DNA from: Corynebacterium curieae | Lineage (GTDB): Bacteria; Actinomycetota; Actinomycetes; Mycobacteriales; Mycobacteriaceae | Length of the DNA: 64,000 nt | Assembly: GCF_027570035.1 (NCBI RefSeq) | Contig: NZ_JAKMUU010000004.1 | Span: 62,001-126,000 of the forward strand | Direction of reading: 5' to 3' | In this document: piece after piece, positions 26,195 through 35,217 of the stretch | How the letters are laid out: the number at the start of each line of letters is the position of its first letter | How positions within the stretch are numbered: position 1 is the first letter of the stretch | Position numbers and translations under genes: made by a program | Notes under the pieces: model-generated | Databases searched by the model: none | The model's input: only the letters and a program-made list of their open reading frames with translations | Told to the model about the DNA's origin: nothing

Positions 26195-27166
26195 ATGGCT
26201 ACAACAAAAATGAAGGCAATTGTCCAGACCGACCCACAGGAGCGTCGATCCCTAGAGCTTCGTAACGTCGATTTTCCGCAGCTGCAACCAGGTGAAGTTC
26301 TCGTCAAGGTACACGCTGCCGGCGTCAACCGCGGCGATATCTTGCAAACGATGGGTGCCTACCCGCCACCACCGGGAGCGTCCGAAATCTTAGGCTTAGA
26401 AGCCGCCGGCACTGTCGCGGATGCTGGCGATACCGATTGGGAGGTGGGCGCTGAAGTGGGCTGCCTACTTGCAGGAGGCGGCTACGCCGAATATGTGGCG
26501 GTTCCAAAAGGTCAACTGCTGCCCGTGCCAAAGGGGTTCAGCTTGGAAGAAACCGCTGCGGTAGTTGAGGTCGGCTGCACCGTCTGGTCCAACCTTGGCA
26601 TCGAGGCGGGCCTACACGAGGGCCAGCGCGTGCTCATCCACGGCGGTGGCGGCGGTATCGGTACATTTGCCATCCAGGTGGCTAAAGCACTGGGGGCGGA
26701 AGTGGCCGTGACAGCCGGTTCGCAAGAAAAACTTGAGCGTTGCCGCGAACTAGGTGCAGATATTCTCATCAACTATAAAGAACAGGATTTCTTAGAAGAG
26801 TTGAAGGGAAGCTGCGATGTCATCTTGGACATTATCGGGGCAAAGTACTTGGAAAAGAATATGAAATGCCTAGCCAAGGATGGCAAGCTCATCATCATCG
26901 GCATGCAGGGCGGAACCAAGGCCGATATCAACCTAGGTGCCATGTTGCCCAAACGCTTGACCATCCAGGGCACTACGCTGCGCGCCCGCGATCTGGAGGA
27001 TAAGGCACAGATTGTGGCAGGCACGGTAGAAAATGTGTGGCCCATGTTGGAGGACGGCCGCGTAAAGCACGCCCTACACGCCACTTACCCGCTTGCCGAC
27101 GCCGCCCACGCCCACGCCGCACTCGACAGTGGCGAGGTCACTGGCACCTTGGTGCTTACTGTTTAA
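26195..27166 (+). CDS. Zinc-independent quinone oxidoreductase (medium-chain dehydrogenase)
   Basis: A 323-residue MDR-family protein of the NADPH:quinone oxidoreductase type. It has the GroES-like N-terminal half with VKVHAAGVNRGDILQ, GLEAAGTV and the nucleotide loop HGGGGGIGTFAIQVAKALGA; the zinc ligands of alcohol dehydrogenases are absent. It corresponds in position to the oxidoreductase beside the arabinogalactan locus of mycobacteria (Rv3777 region). The ATG at 26195 is chosen by the -10 box in front of it. It ends 4 bases inside the convergent aminotransferase-fold gene. Confidence 0.87.
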   Translation: MATTKMKAIVQTDPQERRSLELRNVDFPQLQPGEVLVKVHAAGVNRGDILQTMGAYPPPPGASEILGLEAAGTVADAGDTDWEVGAEVGCLLAGGGYAEYVAVPKGQLLPVPKGFSLEETAAVVEVGCTVWSNLGIEAGLHEGQRVLIHGGGGGIGTFAIQVAKALGAEVAVTAGSQEKLERCRELGADILINYKEQDFLEELKGSCDVILDIIGAKYLEKNMKCLAKDGKLIIIGMQGGTKADINLGAMLPKRLTIQGTTLRARDLEDKAQIVAGTVENVWPMLEDGRVKHALHATYPLADAAHAHAALDSGEVTGTLVLTV

Positions 27167-28419
27167 GCCAGCGAGGCTACAACACGCGTCAGGTGCTCGA
27201 CGTCGTGATAGGTATTGAAGGGGCCAAGCGCAACCGTCACGGCGCCACCGATTTCTTCCACGCCCATCTCCGTAAGCAACGGGGTTTGTGGGGCAAGCGT
27301 AGTGACGAGCCCGTTGTCAAAGAGGCGCTTGTACACGGTCTCAGCAGGAACGCCCCTTACGGCAAAGGTAAGGCGGGGCAGGCGATCGTCGGATGCGCCG
27401 GCGGCGGCCTCCCCAGTCACGCCGAGGATATGCACGGCAGGCAGCGTGCTCAAGAAGGAATACAGGTCTGCGCGCAATTCCTCCAAGTAGGCACTGAGCG
27501 CATCCATGGAGGTACGCAAGCGCTTGCGGCGCGAACCACTCTCCCCACCAGCAAGCGCAGCGAGGTGGTCCACGAGCGGGCCGACGCCACCGGCAAGGCC
27601 AGAGGAAATGGGCGTCTCCAGCTTGCGGGCCCCCTTGCCGGCATGCACCGGATCGAGGGCATCGAGTCGCCGGAACATTCGGGTATCGCGGAAAACCAAA
27701 GCCGCTAGCTGCGGGCCGCCTAATAAGCCCAAGTCGAGGCCCAAGATATCGGCGCCGAGCTCATCAAAGTTGATGGGGCGATAGGGGGCGATCGCAGAGA
27801 CGTCGAGAAGCGTCCAGGCACGGGAGCGCTCATGGACCGTATCGATAATCTCAGCCGCTGGGGAAACAGTGCCCAAAAGTTCGTGCGCGGCAGAGAAGGC
27901 GACAAGCCGCGTAGAGCCGTCGACAAGCTCTGCGAACTGGAATCCTGGCAATTCGCCTGTTCCCAAGTCCGGCTGGGCCCAACGGGTCTCCGCCTTGCCC
28001 TCAGAAAACGCCGAGTACAAAGACGGTGGATCAAGCTTGGAAAGCACCAGCGAGGAATTGCTACCTAAAAGCGGGCGCGCCGCATGTGCCAAGGACTGGT
28101 AGAGCACCGGCAGGGAGGGGCCAAGCACCACGCGATCCGCCTTGGAACCGGTCAGATCGGCTACGGCCATGCGCGCAGCGGTGTAATTGCCATCTCCTTC
28201 CAAACGCCCCGGCGCGGGCGTGGCAGAGTGGGCGCCGCCTGGCCCTTCCTGAGTGGCCACCGCAGTGGACATGCGGAAGGAGCGAGCCACGCCGGAGGCT
28301 ACTCGCTCAGAAATCTGGGGAACCGCGTGCGCGTTGAGGTAGGTCCAACCATCAGATAGCCCGGTGTATAAGCCGCGCACACTGAATACGTCATAGTGTG
28401 CCGAAGCTCCTGCTGGCAT
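27163..28419 (-). CDS. Class V aminotransferase-fold protein lacking the PLP lysine
   Basis: A 418-residue protein with the overall fold of cysteine desulfurase-like class V aminotransferases. It holds the place of the Rv3778c-type gene next to the arabinogalactan cluster. The cofactor region is altered. Aligning DILGLDLGLLGGPQLAAL (from Asp224) with the SGHKxxGP block of SufS places Leu232 where the Schiff-base lysine should be, and the upstream Asp-Gly-Ala-Gln motif reads DVSA at 206. Either it does not use PLP or it is a non-catalytic relative. The start ATG has AGAAGGGA upstream. It is divergent from wzm, whose start is 174 bases away. Confidence 0.7.
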   Translation of the reverse strand: MPAGASAHYDVFSVRGLYTGLSDGWTYLNAHAVPQISERVASGVARSFRMSTAVATQEGPGGAHSATPAPGRLEGDGNYTAARMAVADLTGSKADRVVLGPSLPVLYQSLAHAARPLLGSNSSLVLSKLDPPSLYSAFSEGKAETRWAQPDLGTGELPGFQFAELVDGSTRLVAFSAAHELLGTVSPAAEIIDTVHERSRAWTLLDVSAIAPYRPINFDELGADILGLDLGLLGGPQLAALVFRDTRMFRRLDALDPVHAGKGARKLETPISSGLAGGVGPLVDHLAALAGGESGSRRKRLRTSMDALSAYLEELRADLYSFLSTLPAVHILGVTGEAAAGASDDRLPRLTFAVRGVPAETVYKRLFDNGLVTTLAPQTPLLTEMGVEEIGGAVTVALGPFNTYHDVEHLTRVVASLA

Positions 28420-28579
28420 TACGGTCCCTTCTTTATCGCGCTAAGCATCGCCACTCAGTGGCGGTCGATCCCCTACTGTATACGCGTTTGCCCCAAGTTT
28501 CCCAAATCTGGATTTTCGCTGTATATCGCTGTTTTCGCAGGCTGGCGGCGTGTAGTTCCCGTTTGCCCAGCCCGCGCGC

Positions 28580-28592
28580 TAGGGTGTTGAGC
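28580..28592 (+). promoter_or_regulatory. -10 box of the galactan exporter transcript
   Basis: TAGGGT at 28580-28585 lies 7 bases before a GTG start at 28593. Confidence 0.5.
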
Positions 28593-29483
28593 GTGCAAGA
28601 TAACAATCAACTGCGCGCTGATATCGCCCGCATGACCTCTCAGCCAGACAGCGAGGCCACCCCAGCGTCCCAGTCCGAGACCCTCAAGGCCGCCTTCGCG
28701 GATCTTGCGCAGGGTGCACAGCAGCGCGAGCTGTGGTTCAAGCTGGGTATTCAAGATATTAAGCAGCGCTACCGCCGCTCCGTCCTGGGCCCATTTTGGA
28801 TCACCATCGCCACCGGCGTCATGGCCCTAGCCCTGGGCCTGCTATATTCCATGCTCTTCCAGATTCCCGTTGCGGAGTTCCTCCCCCACGTCACCGTGGG
28901 CCTTATTATGTGGACCTTCATCTCGGGCTGCATTAAGGAAGGCTCCACCGTCTTCATTGACAATGAGGGCTTAATTAAACAGCTACCCGCTCCCCTTTCG
29001 GTGCACGTCTACCGCCTCGTATGGCGCCAGACACTGTTTTTGGGCCATAACCTCATCATTTGGTTGCTGCTTATCCTTATCTTCCCGCGCAGCCTGGGCT
29101 GGGAGTTCTTCCTGTTTATCCCTGGTTTGGCATTGCTTTTAGTCAACGGCGTGTGGGTCACGATGTTCTTTGGCATTATTGCCACCCGCTTCCGCGACGT
29201 AGCCCCGCTACTGGAAGCTTTGACCCAGCTACTGTTTTACGTCACTCCGATTGTGTGGATGACCAATACCTTGAAAGACCAAGGCGGTGCTGTGGCCGGC
29301 CGCGCCCGCATCGCGGAGATCAACCCGCTCTATCACTACTTGGAAATCGTCCGCGCACCGATGATCGGTGAGCCGGTGGCCGCCTACCACTGGTGGATCG
29401 TTATCGGCTGCACCATAATCGGCCTGCTCATCGCGGGCTTGGTTATGCGCAAGTGGCGCTTCCGCGTCAGCTACTGGGTTTAG
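28593..29483 (+). CDS. wzm: Galactan/polysaccharide ABC exporter, permease subunit
   Basis: A 296-residue ABC-2-type permease with six predicted helices after a 60-residue cytoplasmic lead. The KLGIQDIKQRYRRSVLGPFW segment before the first helix is the standard Wzm motif. With Wzt it exports lipid-linked galactan for arabinogalactan assembly, as inferred for Rv3783 and its corynebacterial counterparts. The GTG at 28593 is preferred because a -10 box lies 7 bases upstream; an ATG at 28632 is an alternative. The ATPase gene follows after 46 bases, then glfT1. Confidence 0.87.
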   Translation: MQDNNQLRADIARMTSQPDSEATPASQSETLKAAFADLAQGAQQRELWFKLGIQDIKQRYRRSVLGPFWITIATGVMALALGLLYSMLFQIPVAEFLPHVTVGLIMWTFISGCIKEGSTVFIDNEGLIKQLPAPLSVHVYRLVWRQTLFLGHNLIIWLLLILIFPRSLGWEFFLFIPGLALLLVNGVWVTMFFGIIATRFRDVAPLLEALTQLLFYVTPIVWMTNTLKDQGGAVAGRARIAEINPLYHYLEIVRAPMIGEPVAAYHWWIVIGCTIIGLLIAGLVMRKWRFRVSYWV

Positions 29484-29529
29484 GCCCGCGCCCTGCACTT
29501 GCTGAGATTCCTCGAAAGGATACAGACTG

Positions 29530-30333
29530 ATGGTCTCGATTGATACGTATAACGCGTGCGTGGACTTTCCCATCTTTGATGCCAAATCTCGCTCGCTGAA
29601 GAAGGCCATGCTCTCTTCCGCCGGTGGTGCGATTGGCAAAAATGCCCAGAATACCGTTGTGGTGGAGGCGCTGAAGGATATTAACCTGCACCTGCGTGAG
29701 GGCGATCGCGTGGGTTTGGTGGGCCATAACGGCGCCGGCAAATCCACCTTGCTGCGCCTTTTATCTGGCATTTATGAACCCACCCGCGGTTCTGCCGATG
29801 TGCGCGGCCGCGTGGCCCCCGTCTTTGATTTGGGTGTGGGCATGGACCCAGAGGTCTCCGGCTACGACAACATCATTATCCGCGGCCTCTTTTTGGGCCA
29901 ATCCATCAAGCAGATGAAAAAGAAGATGGATGAGATCGCGGAGTTTTCTGAGCTTGGCGATTATCTTTCCATGCCACTGCGCACCTATTCCACCGGTATG
30001 CGCGTACGTTTGGCACTTGGCGTGGTGACTTCCATTGAACCGGAAATCCTGCTGCTGGATGAGGGCATCGGCGCCGTCGACGCCGCATTCATGGCCAAAG
30101 CACGCGTGCGCCTGCAGGAGCTGGTGAAGCGCTCCGGCATTCTGGTCTTTGCCTCCCACTCCAATGACTTCCTGGCTCAACTGTGTAATACCGCGCTGTG
30201 GATCGACCACGGCGAGATCCGCTCGGTGGGCGAGGTTTCTGACGTCGTCGGTGAATACGAGGGCCCAGAGGTTGGAGAATACGTCCGCGACCTGCGCGAG
30301 CGATTTGAAAATGAGGATACGAGCGACAACTAG
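29530..30333 (+). CDS. wzt: Galactan/polysaccharide ABC exporter, ATPase subunit
   Basis: A 267-residue ABC ATPase. Walker A is GHNGAGKST at about 65-73, the signature is YSTGMRVRLALG, and Walker B is ILLLDEG with Asp177/Glu178. The helical region with GYDNIIIRGLFLG is typical of the polysaccharide exporter subfamily. There is no C-terminal carbohydrate-binding domain, so the exporter probably recognises the lipid carrier rather than a sugar cap. GAAAGGA precedes the ATG by about 9 bases. Confidence 0.9.
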   Translation: MVSIDTYNACVDFPIFDAKSRSLKKAMLSSAGGAIGKNAQNTVVVEALKDINLHLREGDRVGLVGHNGAGKSTLLRLLSGIYEPTRGSADVRGRVAPVFDLGVGMDPEVSGYDNIIIRGLFLGQSIKQMKKKMDEIAEFSELGDYLSMPLRTYSTGMRVRLALGVVTSIEPEILLLDEGIGAVDAAFMAKARVRLQELVKRSGILVFASHSNDFLAQLCNTALWIDHGEIRSVGEVSDVVGEYEGPEVGEYVRDLRERFENEDTSDN

Positions 30334-30416
30334 CAGCGCTCTTTTTCGCATCTCGCTTCCGCTGCGCGGAGTGTTTCTGCGCTAGCCCGCCCCAGCCCGG
30401 TGGCAAGATGGAACGC

Positions 30417-31331
30417 ATGACTGCCACCCTGACTTCTACCGGTTCCACCGCCGCCGTCATTGTTACCCATCAGCGCGCCGAACTATTGCGGGCTTCGCTC
30501 GCACAGGTGGTACACCAAACCCACCCCGTGCAGTGGGTAATCGTGGTGGATAATGGCGCAGAAGATGCGGTGCGCGAGCTCGTGGAATCCATGGCGGGCG
30601 ACCGCGGTGTTTATGTGCCCTCAGAGACCAACTTGGGCGGCGCTGGCGGCTTTGCTCTGGGCTTTCTCACCGCGCTTTCTTTGGGTGCCGATGCCGTGTG
30701 GTGCGCCGATGATGATGGGCGCCCCGCCGATCACGCGGTACTTGCGGAGCTGTATCGGGTAGCCGAGGCCAACCGCCTGCACGAGGTTTCTCCAGCGGTG
30801 TGCAATATCGACGATCCCGGCCGGCTGGCCTTCCCCCTGCGCCAAGGGTTGGTGTGGCGCCGCCGCATGGATGAGCTGGAGGGCGACTTCCTGCCGGGCA
30901 TTGCCTCGCTGTTTAATGGCGCGTTGATTTCGGCGGCAGCCATGGAGGTTATTGGGGTACCGGACTATCGCCTCTTTATCCGTGGCGATGAGGTGGAATA
31001 CCACCGCCGGCTGGTAAATTCCGGGCTCTCCTTCGGCACGGCGCTAACCACCAGCTACCTGCACCCGGACGGCTCGGATGAGTTCAAACCAATTCTGGGC
31101 GGCAAGATGCACACGCAGTACCCAGAGGGCGAGTTCAAGCGCTTTTTTACCTACCGCAATCGCGGCTACCTGCTGTGGCAGCGCGGCATGCGCAAGCTAC
31201 TGCCGCAGGAATTCGCGCGCTTTGGCTGGTTCTTCTTGGTCCAACGCCACGATCCGGCAGGCTTTATCGAATGGCTCAAGCTCCACAACCGCGGCCGCAG
31301 GGAAGATTTCCGCCGGCCCGGTCAGGGCTAG
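30417..31331 (+). CDS. glfT1: Galactofuranosyltransferase GlfT1
   Basis: A 304-residue GT-A glycosyltransferase (GT2 fold) that adds the first galactofuranose residues to the rhamnosyl-GlcNAc lipid primer. It has the N-terminal AVIVTHQR strand, VDNGAED, TNLGGAGGFALG and the metal-binding DDD in CADDDGRP at about 98-100. The call follows from family features and from its position beside wzm/wzt, matching Rv3782. ATG 30417 is preferred to one at 30408. It converges with the GtrA gene; the 160 bases between their stops hold nothing recognisable. Confidence 0.88.
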   Translation: MTATLTSTGSTAAVIVTHQRAELLRASLAQVVHQTHPVQWVIVVDNGAEDAVRELVESMAGDRGVYVPSETNLGGAGGFALGFLTALSLGADAVWCADDDGRPADHAVLAELYRVAEANRLHEVSPAVCNIDDPGRLAFPLRQGLVWRRRMDELEGDFLPGIASLFNGALISAAAMEVIGVPDYRLFIRGDEVEYHRRLVNSGLSFGTALTTSYLHPDGSDEFKPILGGKMHTQYPEGEFKRFFTYRNRGYLLWQRGMRKLLPQEFARFGWFFLVQRHDPAGFIEWLKLHNRGRREDFRRPGQG

Positions 31332-31493
31332 GTAGGCTCCTGCTTGACGACGCCCCGCGCTTCCGCTTTCTCAAAAGAATCCAGCGCTACACCGCGAAAT
31401 TCACTACCACGGCGGTGGCTTTAGGCCCATCAGCAGGAGGCCAGGCCAACGCAAACGTGAAGTCCTGCGCACGCAAGCTCAGGCTACTGACGT

Positions 31494-31934
31494 TTACTTT
31501 TCTTTAAAGATGAAGGCCCTCTGAATGGCAAAGTTGGTCACTGTGGCCACGCCTTGGGCGATGACAAAGGCGATGGTGTCTTTCACCGCACCCTCAAAGC
31601 CAAGGGAGATGAGCGGCTCATTGAGCACCCAATACAGAAAGTTTTGTACCGCGAAGGTTGAGGCGTACAAGATACCTACGGTCGCGGCCGTGCGGCCGGA
31701 CACCTTGGCCCCAAAGGTCCACCGCGCATTGGCTAGGTAGGCGGCAATGGTGCCAAAGACCCAACCGATCGCCTTGGCGGCAGAGCGGTGCAGGCCCAAA
31801 TACGTCAATAAAAGCGTGAGACCATAGTCAATGGCGGCAGTAAATACGCCCACGGAAATAAAACGCACCAGCTGGGTATGCAGCGAGGTGGATGAGGGCT
31901 TTACTTCTACGGCGTCGTCAGCTGAATTAGTCAC
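31494..31934 (-). CDS. GtrA-family four-helix membrane protein (Rv3789-like)
   Basis: A 146-residue GtrA-family protein with four transmembrane helices and the conserved VRFISVGVFTAAIDYGLTL and NARWTFG motifs. Its mycobacterial counterpart Rv3789 sits beside dprE1 and has been proposed to anchor AftA or to help carry decaprenylphosphoryl arabinose across the membrane. It uses a GTG start, with TAGGCT 8 bases upstream. Here it is separated from dprE1 by three unrelated genes, unlike the compact mycobacterial order. Confidence 0.82.
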   Translation of the reverse strand: MTNSADDAVEVKPSSTSLHTQLVRFISVGVFTAAIDYGLTLLLTYLGLHRSAAKAIGWVFGTIAAYLANARWTFGAKVSGRTAATVGILYASTFAVQNFLYWVLNEPLISLGFEGAVKDTIAFVIAQGVATVTNFAIQRAFIFKEK

Positions 31935-31945
31935 GAGTGAGTAGC

Positions 31946-32842
31946 CTACCCGCGCAAGAGCGCTCGGTACATGTCCAGCCGGTCCACCGGCGCGGCGGAT
32001 TCAGCACCATAGGCACCGATACCGGCCAATTGTTCCAAGGATGCTGCGCATAGCTCGCGGACTTCGGCACCGGTAAGTGCCTTGCCGTCGTCATTGACCC
32101 AGCCGAGCGCATCCATGGTGGTCTCCACCACGGAATCAGTCAGCTCCGCCCCGCCCATGCACGATAGGGCAAGCACCATGGACCAAAAGGCATCTTTTCC
32201 TTCATGTGTGACCTCGCGCGGCAGGCTGGCGAGCACGCGGGTGGTATTACCGGATAGGTCCGTGTCTCGGCTTAGATCCATCGCCTGGAGTAGCGGGACG
32301 AAATCATAGAGTTTGGTGCGCTCAATCAAATCACGCACGGGCAAAGATACTGCGGAAAAGACCTCATCGGTTACCTCTTGCCCGGTCAACTCGCGGTTAA
32401 CGCTGGTGAGCTCAAAGGGCTGGAAGAGCGAGCCCGAACCTCCCACGCACAGGGCCTCTGGGGTGCCGTTATCGCGCGGGTAAATATCGGCTACCACCAG
32501 TTCGAAATCCCATAGGCCCCAAACGAAGTCGATCTGGTCTCCCGCGCGCCATAGGAATTCGGAGGCCTGGCGTTCCGGATCGATGCGCTGACCACGGGCC
32601 TCTGTGTGTTCATAAAAGTGCCAGGGCGATTCTTCCTCCGGCAGGCCAAAACAAATGCGCAGCACGCGGTGTAGCTCCGTAAATGTCAGCGCATCGCTAA
32701 AACCAATCTGACGGTGCACCTCGCCATCGGCGCGAATATTTGCAACTTGGCAAATAATGGTGAGGGGCTCGCGCTTTAGGGATACCACGCTATCGGCGCG
32801 CTTGGCCCGCGCCTGTGCGATATCGGTGACCCCTGCGTTCAT
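31946..32842 (-). CDS. pRiA4b ORF-3-like domain protein
   Basis: A 298-residue soluble protein. Residues 20-120 carry the pRiA4b ORF-3-like fold: ADGEVHRQIGFSDALTFTEL, then CFGLPEEESPWHFYE and the aromatic DFVWGLWDFELVV. Such domains also occur as passengers in mobile elements, but no transposase is nearby. The remaining 180 residues are helical and unassigned. The ATG at 32842 is supported by TATGGT 7 bases upstream. It ends 11 bases from the GtrA start on the same strand and may be cotranscribed with it. No role in the wall is known. Confidence 0.7.
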   Translation of the reverse strand: MNAGVTDIAQARAKRADSVVSLKREPLTIICQVANIRADGEVHRQIGFSDALTFTELHRVLRICFGLPEEESPWHFYEHTEARGQRIDPERQASEFLWRAGDQIDFVWGLWDFELVVADIYPRDNGTPEALCVGGSGSLFQPFELTSVNRELTGQEVTDEVFSAVSLPVRDLIERTKLYDFVPLLQAMDLSRDTDLSGNTTRVLASLPREVTHEGKDAFWSMVLALSCMGGAELTDSVVETTMDALGWVNDDGKALTGAEVRELCAASLEQLAGIGAYGAESAAPVDRLDMYRALLRG

Positions 32843-32849
32843 GAGCCCC

Positions 32850-32855
32850 ACCATA
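32850..32855 (-). promoter_or_regulatory. -10 box (TATGGT) before the pRiA4b-like gene
   Basis: On the minus strand TATGGT is followed by GGGGCTC and the ATG at 32842, the 7-base leaderless spacing. Confidence 0.5.
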
Positions 32856-32863
32856 CGCAAGTT

Positions 32864-33328
32864 TTAGGAAGCTAGTTTTGCAATATCGCGCGCTTCCAGC
32901 TCACTAATCAGGAACGTCAGCGCTGCGCCAATGGCGCCCAATAGGGTCCACGGCCGCTTGGCACCGCGCTTGCGCAGGAACTTCACCATGCGCTGGGAAA
33001 TAGCAATATTCATCCAGCCGCCCAGGATGAGCAGCAGCACCACTGCGGCAAAAATAGCCCAAGGCTTAAGGCCTTGATCGGAAATATCCTGTGGCGAGCG
33101 CGGCTCATCGCCATCCTGCTCAGCGTGCGCGTTGGTATAAGCCACTAGGGCACCAAAGCCAAAGAAAGACAAGGTATACGCAGTAATCAATCCGCCCTTG
33201 GATTTGATCCAATCAGGATAGGAGGTCGCGATGCCCACGGCGGCAGCTTGGGTAATGCGGCCTGCCAGGGTGTCATCGAGGGCGTAGTTGTCTTGTTGCT
33301 GATCTTGCGTCTCGCGGTTGTTGGTCAT
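32864..33328 (-). CDS. Membrane protein of unknown function
   Basis: A 154-residue protein with a glutamine-rich N-terminus, hydrophobic helices at about 45-65, 90-112 and 125-142, and a basic KFLRKRGAKRPW loop. I do not recognise a family. The ATG at 33328 has TAAAGT 7 bases upstream. It is divergent from the small acidic gene at 33363, the two start codons being 34 bases apart. Confidence 0.6.
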   Translation of the reverse strand: MTNNRETQDQQQDNYALDDTLAGRITQAAAVGIATSYPDWIKSKGGLITAYTLSFFGFGALVAYTNAHAEQDGDEPRSPQDISDQGLKPWAIFAAVVLLLILGGWMNIAISQRMVKFLRKRGAKRPWTLLGAIGAALTFLISELEARDIAKLAS

Positions 33329-33335
33329 AGCGACC

Positions 33336-33355
33336 ACTTTAAGCGGCGGTAAGCT
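33336..33355. promoter_or_regulatory. Overlapping divergent -10 boxes
   Basis: On the minus strand TAAAGT (33336-33341) lies 7 bases before ATG 33328. On the plus strand TAAGCT (33350-33355) lies 7 bases before ATG 33363. Two RNA polymerases could not occupy both at once. Confidence 0.55.
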
Positions 33356-33362
33356 AATGCGC

Positions 33363-33638
33363 ATGTACTCGGAAAAGACAGAGCATATGACGCCCGCGCA
33401 GCAGGCGGCCCAGGATGTGCGCGCGGAGGATGATAAGCGCAACGGCCACTTCGAAGCCACAGAGCACACCGATGTACCCCTGAGCCCGTTCATGACGCGG
33501 CTTATGGCGGAGGAACTACCCATGTTGGATTCCTCCTCGCGGGCTCGGGTCTACGAACTTTTGCGGGCGTACGATGGCCCGACTATTGAATCCCAAGACG
33601 AGCTGCCAGAGGAGATCCGCGCGCTTATGGATCTATAA
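33363..33638 (+). CDS. Small acidic protein of unknown function
   Basis: A 91-residue acidic protein starting MYSEKTEHMTPAQQAAQDVR, without membrane helices or known motifs. Its end LPEEIRALMDL predicts an amphipathic helix. The ATG at 33363 is set by the -10 box 7 bases upstream, and a terminator starts at its stop codon, so it forms its own unit just before dprE1. The family is not recognised. Confidence 0.6.
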   Translation: MYSEKTEHMTPAQQAAQDVRAEDDKRNGHFEATEHTDVPLSPFMTRLMAEELPMLDSSSRARVYELLRAYDGPTIESQDELPEEIRALMDL

Positions 33639-33675
33639 ACGGACACATTCGGGCAGTACAAGCGTCCGTTTTGTT
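33637..33675 (+). terminator. Rho-independent terminator after the small acidic gene
   Basis: AAACGGAC and GTCCGTTT form an 8-bp stem followed by TTGTT. The first arm overlaps the stop codon. Confidence 0.65.
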
Positions 33676-33764
33676 CCGAATATCACTCGCGTCACTCCAT
33701 CACCCCTCGTGTGAGCTAGGTAGGCTGGAGAAGCGACATAAGTCCGTCGAGCAAAGAGTAAGAG

Positions 33765-35180
33765 ATGGAATTACACACCACTGAAAAGTCCCTGCACGGC
33801 TGGGGCCGCACCGCCCCGACGACCGCCCACGTGCTCGCCACCGAAGACGTGGACGTGATCAAAAAGGCCGTGGCTCAGGTTGCAGAAGATAACTCGGATA
33901 AGCCCGCCCACCTGCGCCGCGGCGTCATCGCCCGCGGTATGGGCCGCTCCTACGGTGACCCCGCCCAAAATGGCGGCGGCCTGGTCATCGACATGCAAAA
34001 GCTCAATAAGATCCACTCCATCGATCCCGAGTCCGCTCTGGTGGACGTCGATGGCGGTGTCACCTTGGACCAGCTGATGAAGGCTGCCCTGCCATATGGC
34101 CTGTGGGTTCCGGTTCTACCGGGTACTCGCCAGGTCACCATCGGTGGTGCTATCGGCCCGGATATTCACGGCAAGAACCACCACTCCGCCGGTTCCTTTG
34201 GTGACCACGTGGTCTCCATGGAGCTGCTCGTGGCCGATGGCCGCGTGCTGCACCTGACCCCGGAGGGCTCCGAGGATGACCCGAGCGGCGACCTCTTCTG
34301 GGCCACCGTTGGCGGCATGGGCCTGACCGGCATCATCCTGCGCGCCACCATCCGCATGACCAAGACGGAAACCGCCTACTTCATCGCGGATACGGACCGC
34401 ACCGATAACTTGGATGAAACCATCGCCTTCCACTCCGATGGTTCCGAGCACAACTACACCTATTCTTCCGCCTGGTTCGATGTCATTTCGCCAGAACCAA
34501 AGCTGGGCCGCTCCACCATTTCCCGCGGCTCGCTGGCCACCCTGGCGCAGCTGGAAGAACTCGCCCCGAAGCTGGCCAAGGATCCGCTGAAGTTCAATGC
34601 GCCGCAGCTGATGACGGTGCCGGATATCTTCCCGTCTTGGACTATGAATAAGCTTTCCCTCTCCGCTGTGGGCTTGGCTTATTACACCATGGGTGCACCG
34701 GCGAAGAATCAGGTCAAGAACCTGACGCAGTTCTACCAGCCGCTGGATCTCATCGGCGAATGGAACCGCGGCTACGGTTCCAAGGGCTTCCTGCAGTACC
34801 AGTTCGTGGTACCGACCGAAGCCGTGGAGCCGTTCAAGGAAATCATCCGCGATATGCAGCGCTCCGGCCGCTACTCCGCACTCAATGTGTTCAAGCTCTT
34901 CGGCGAGGGCAACCGCGCACCACTGTCCTACCCGATGCCGGGCTGGAACGTCTGCGTGGACTTCCCCATCCGTCCAGGCCTGGGTAAGTTCCTGGATGAC
35001 CTGGACCGCCGCGTGATGGAATTCGGTGGCCGCCTCTACTTGGCCAAGGAGTCCCGCACCTCCGCGGAGAACTTCCATAAGATGTACCCGGGCATGGAAG
35101 GCTGGCTGAAGACCCGCAACGAGATCGACCCGACCGGCGTCTTTGCCTCCGATATGTCCCGCCGCCTCGAGCTGCACTAA
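33765..35180 (+). CDS. dprE1: Decaprenylphosphoryl-beta-D-ribose 2'-oxidase
   Basis: A 471-residue FAD flavoenzyme that oxidises the 2' carbon of decaprenylphosphoryl ribose, the first half of its epimerisation to arabinose. The FAD domain shows [33 protein letters not shown] and [16 protein letters not shown]. The covalent-inhibitor cysteine of the mycobacterial enzyme (Cys387) is kept here as Cys397 in [10 protein letters not shown]. Codon use is strongly biased, which suggests high expression. dprE2 follows 37 bases downstream and aftA and emb after that. The ATG gives the usual family length. Confidence 0.95.
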   Translation: MELHTTEKSLHGWGRTAPTTAHVLATEDVDVIKKAVAQVAEDNSDKPAHLRRGVIARGMGRSYGDPAQNGGGLVIDMQKLNKIHSIDPESALVDVDGGVTLDQLMKAALPYGLWVPVLPGTRQVTIGGAIGPDIHGKNHHSAGSFGDHVVSMELLVADGRVLHLTPEGSEDDPSGDLFWATVGGMGLTGIILRATIRMTKTETAYFIADTDRTDNLDETIAFHSDGSEHNYTYSSAWFDVISPEPKLGRSTISRGSLATLAQLEELAPKLAKDPLKFNAPQLMTVPDIFPSWTMNKLSLSAVGLAYYTMGAPAKNQVKNLTQFYQPLDLIGEWNRGYGSKGFLQYQFVVPTEAVEPFKEIIRDMQRSGRYSALNVFKLFGEGNRAPLSYPMPGWNVCVDFPIRPGLGKFLDDLDRRVMEFGGRLYLAKESRTSAENFHKMYPGMEGWLKTRNEIDPTGVFASDMSRRLELH

Positions 35181-35217
35181 TCACTGGAAATAACACCTTT
35201 AAGGAGATTTACTGACC

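Noticed and set aside
34116..35177. A 353-codon minus-strand frame opposite dprE1
   Set aside because: No motif and no ribosome site; dprE1 on the other strand is unambiguous.
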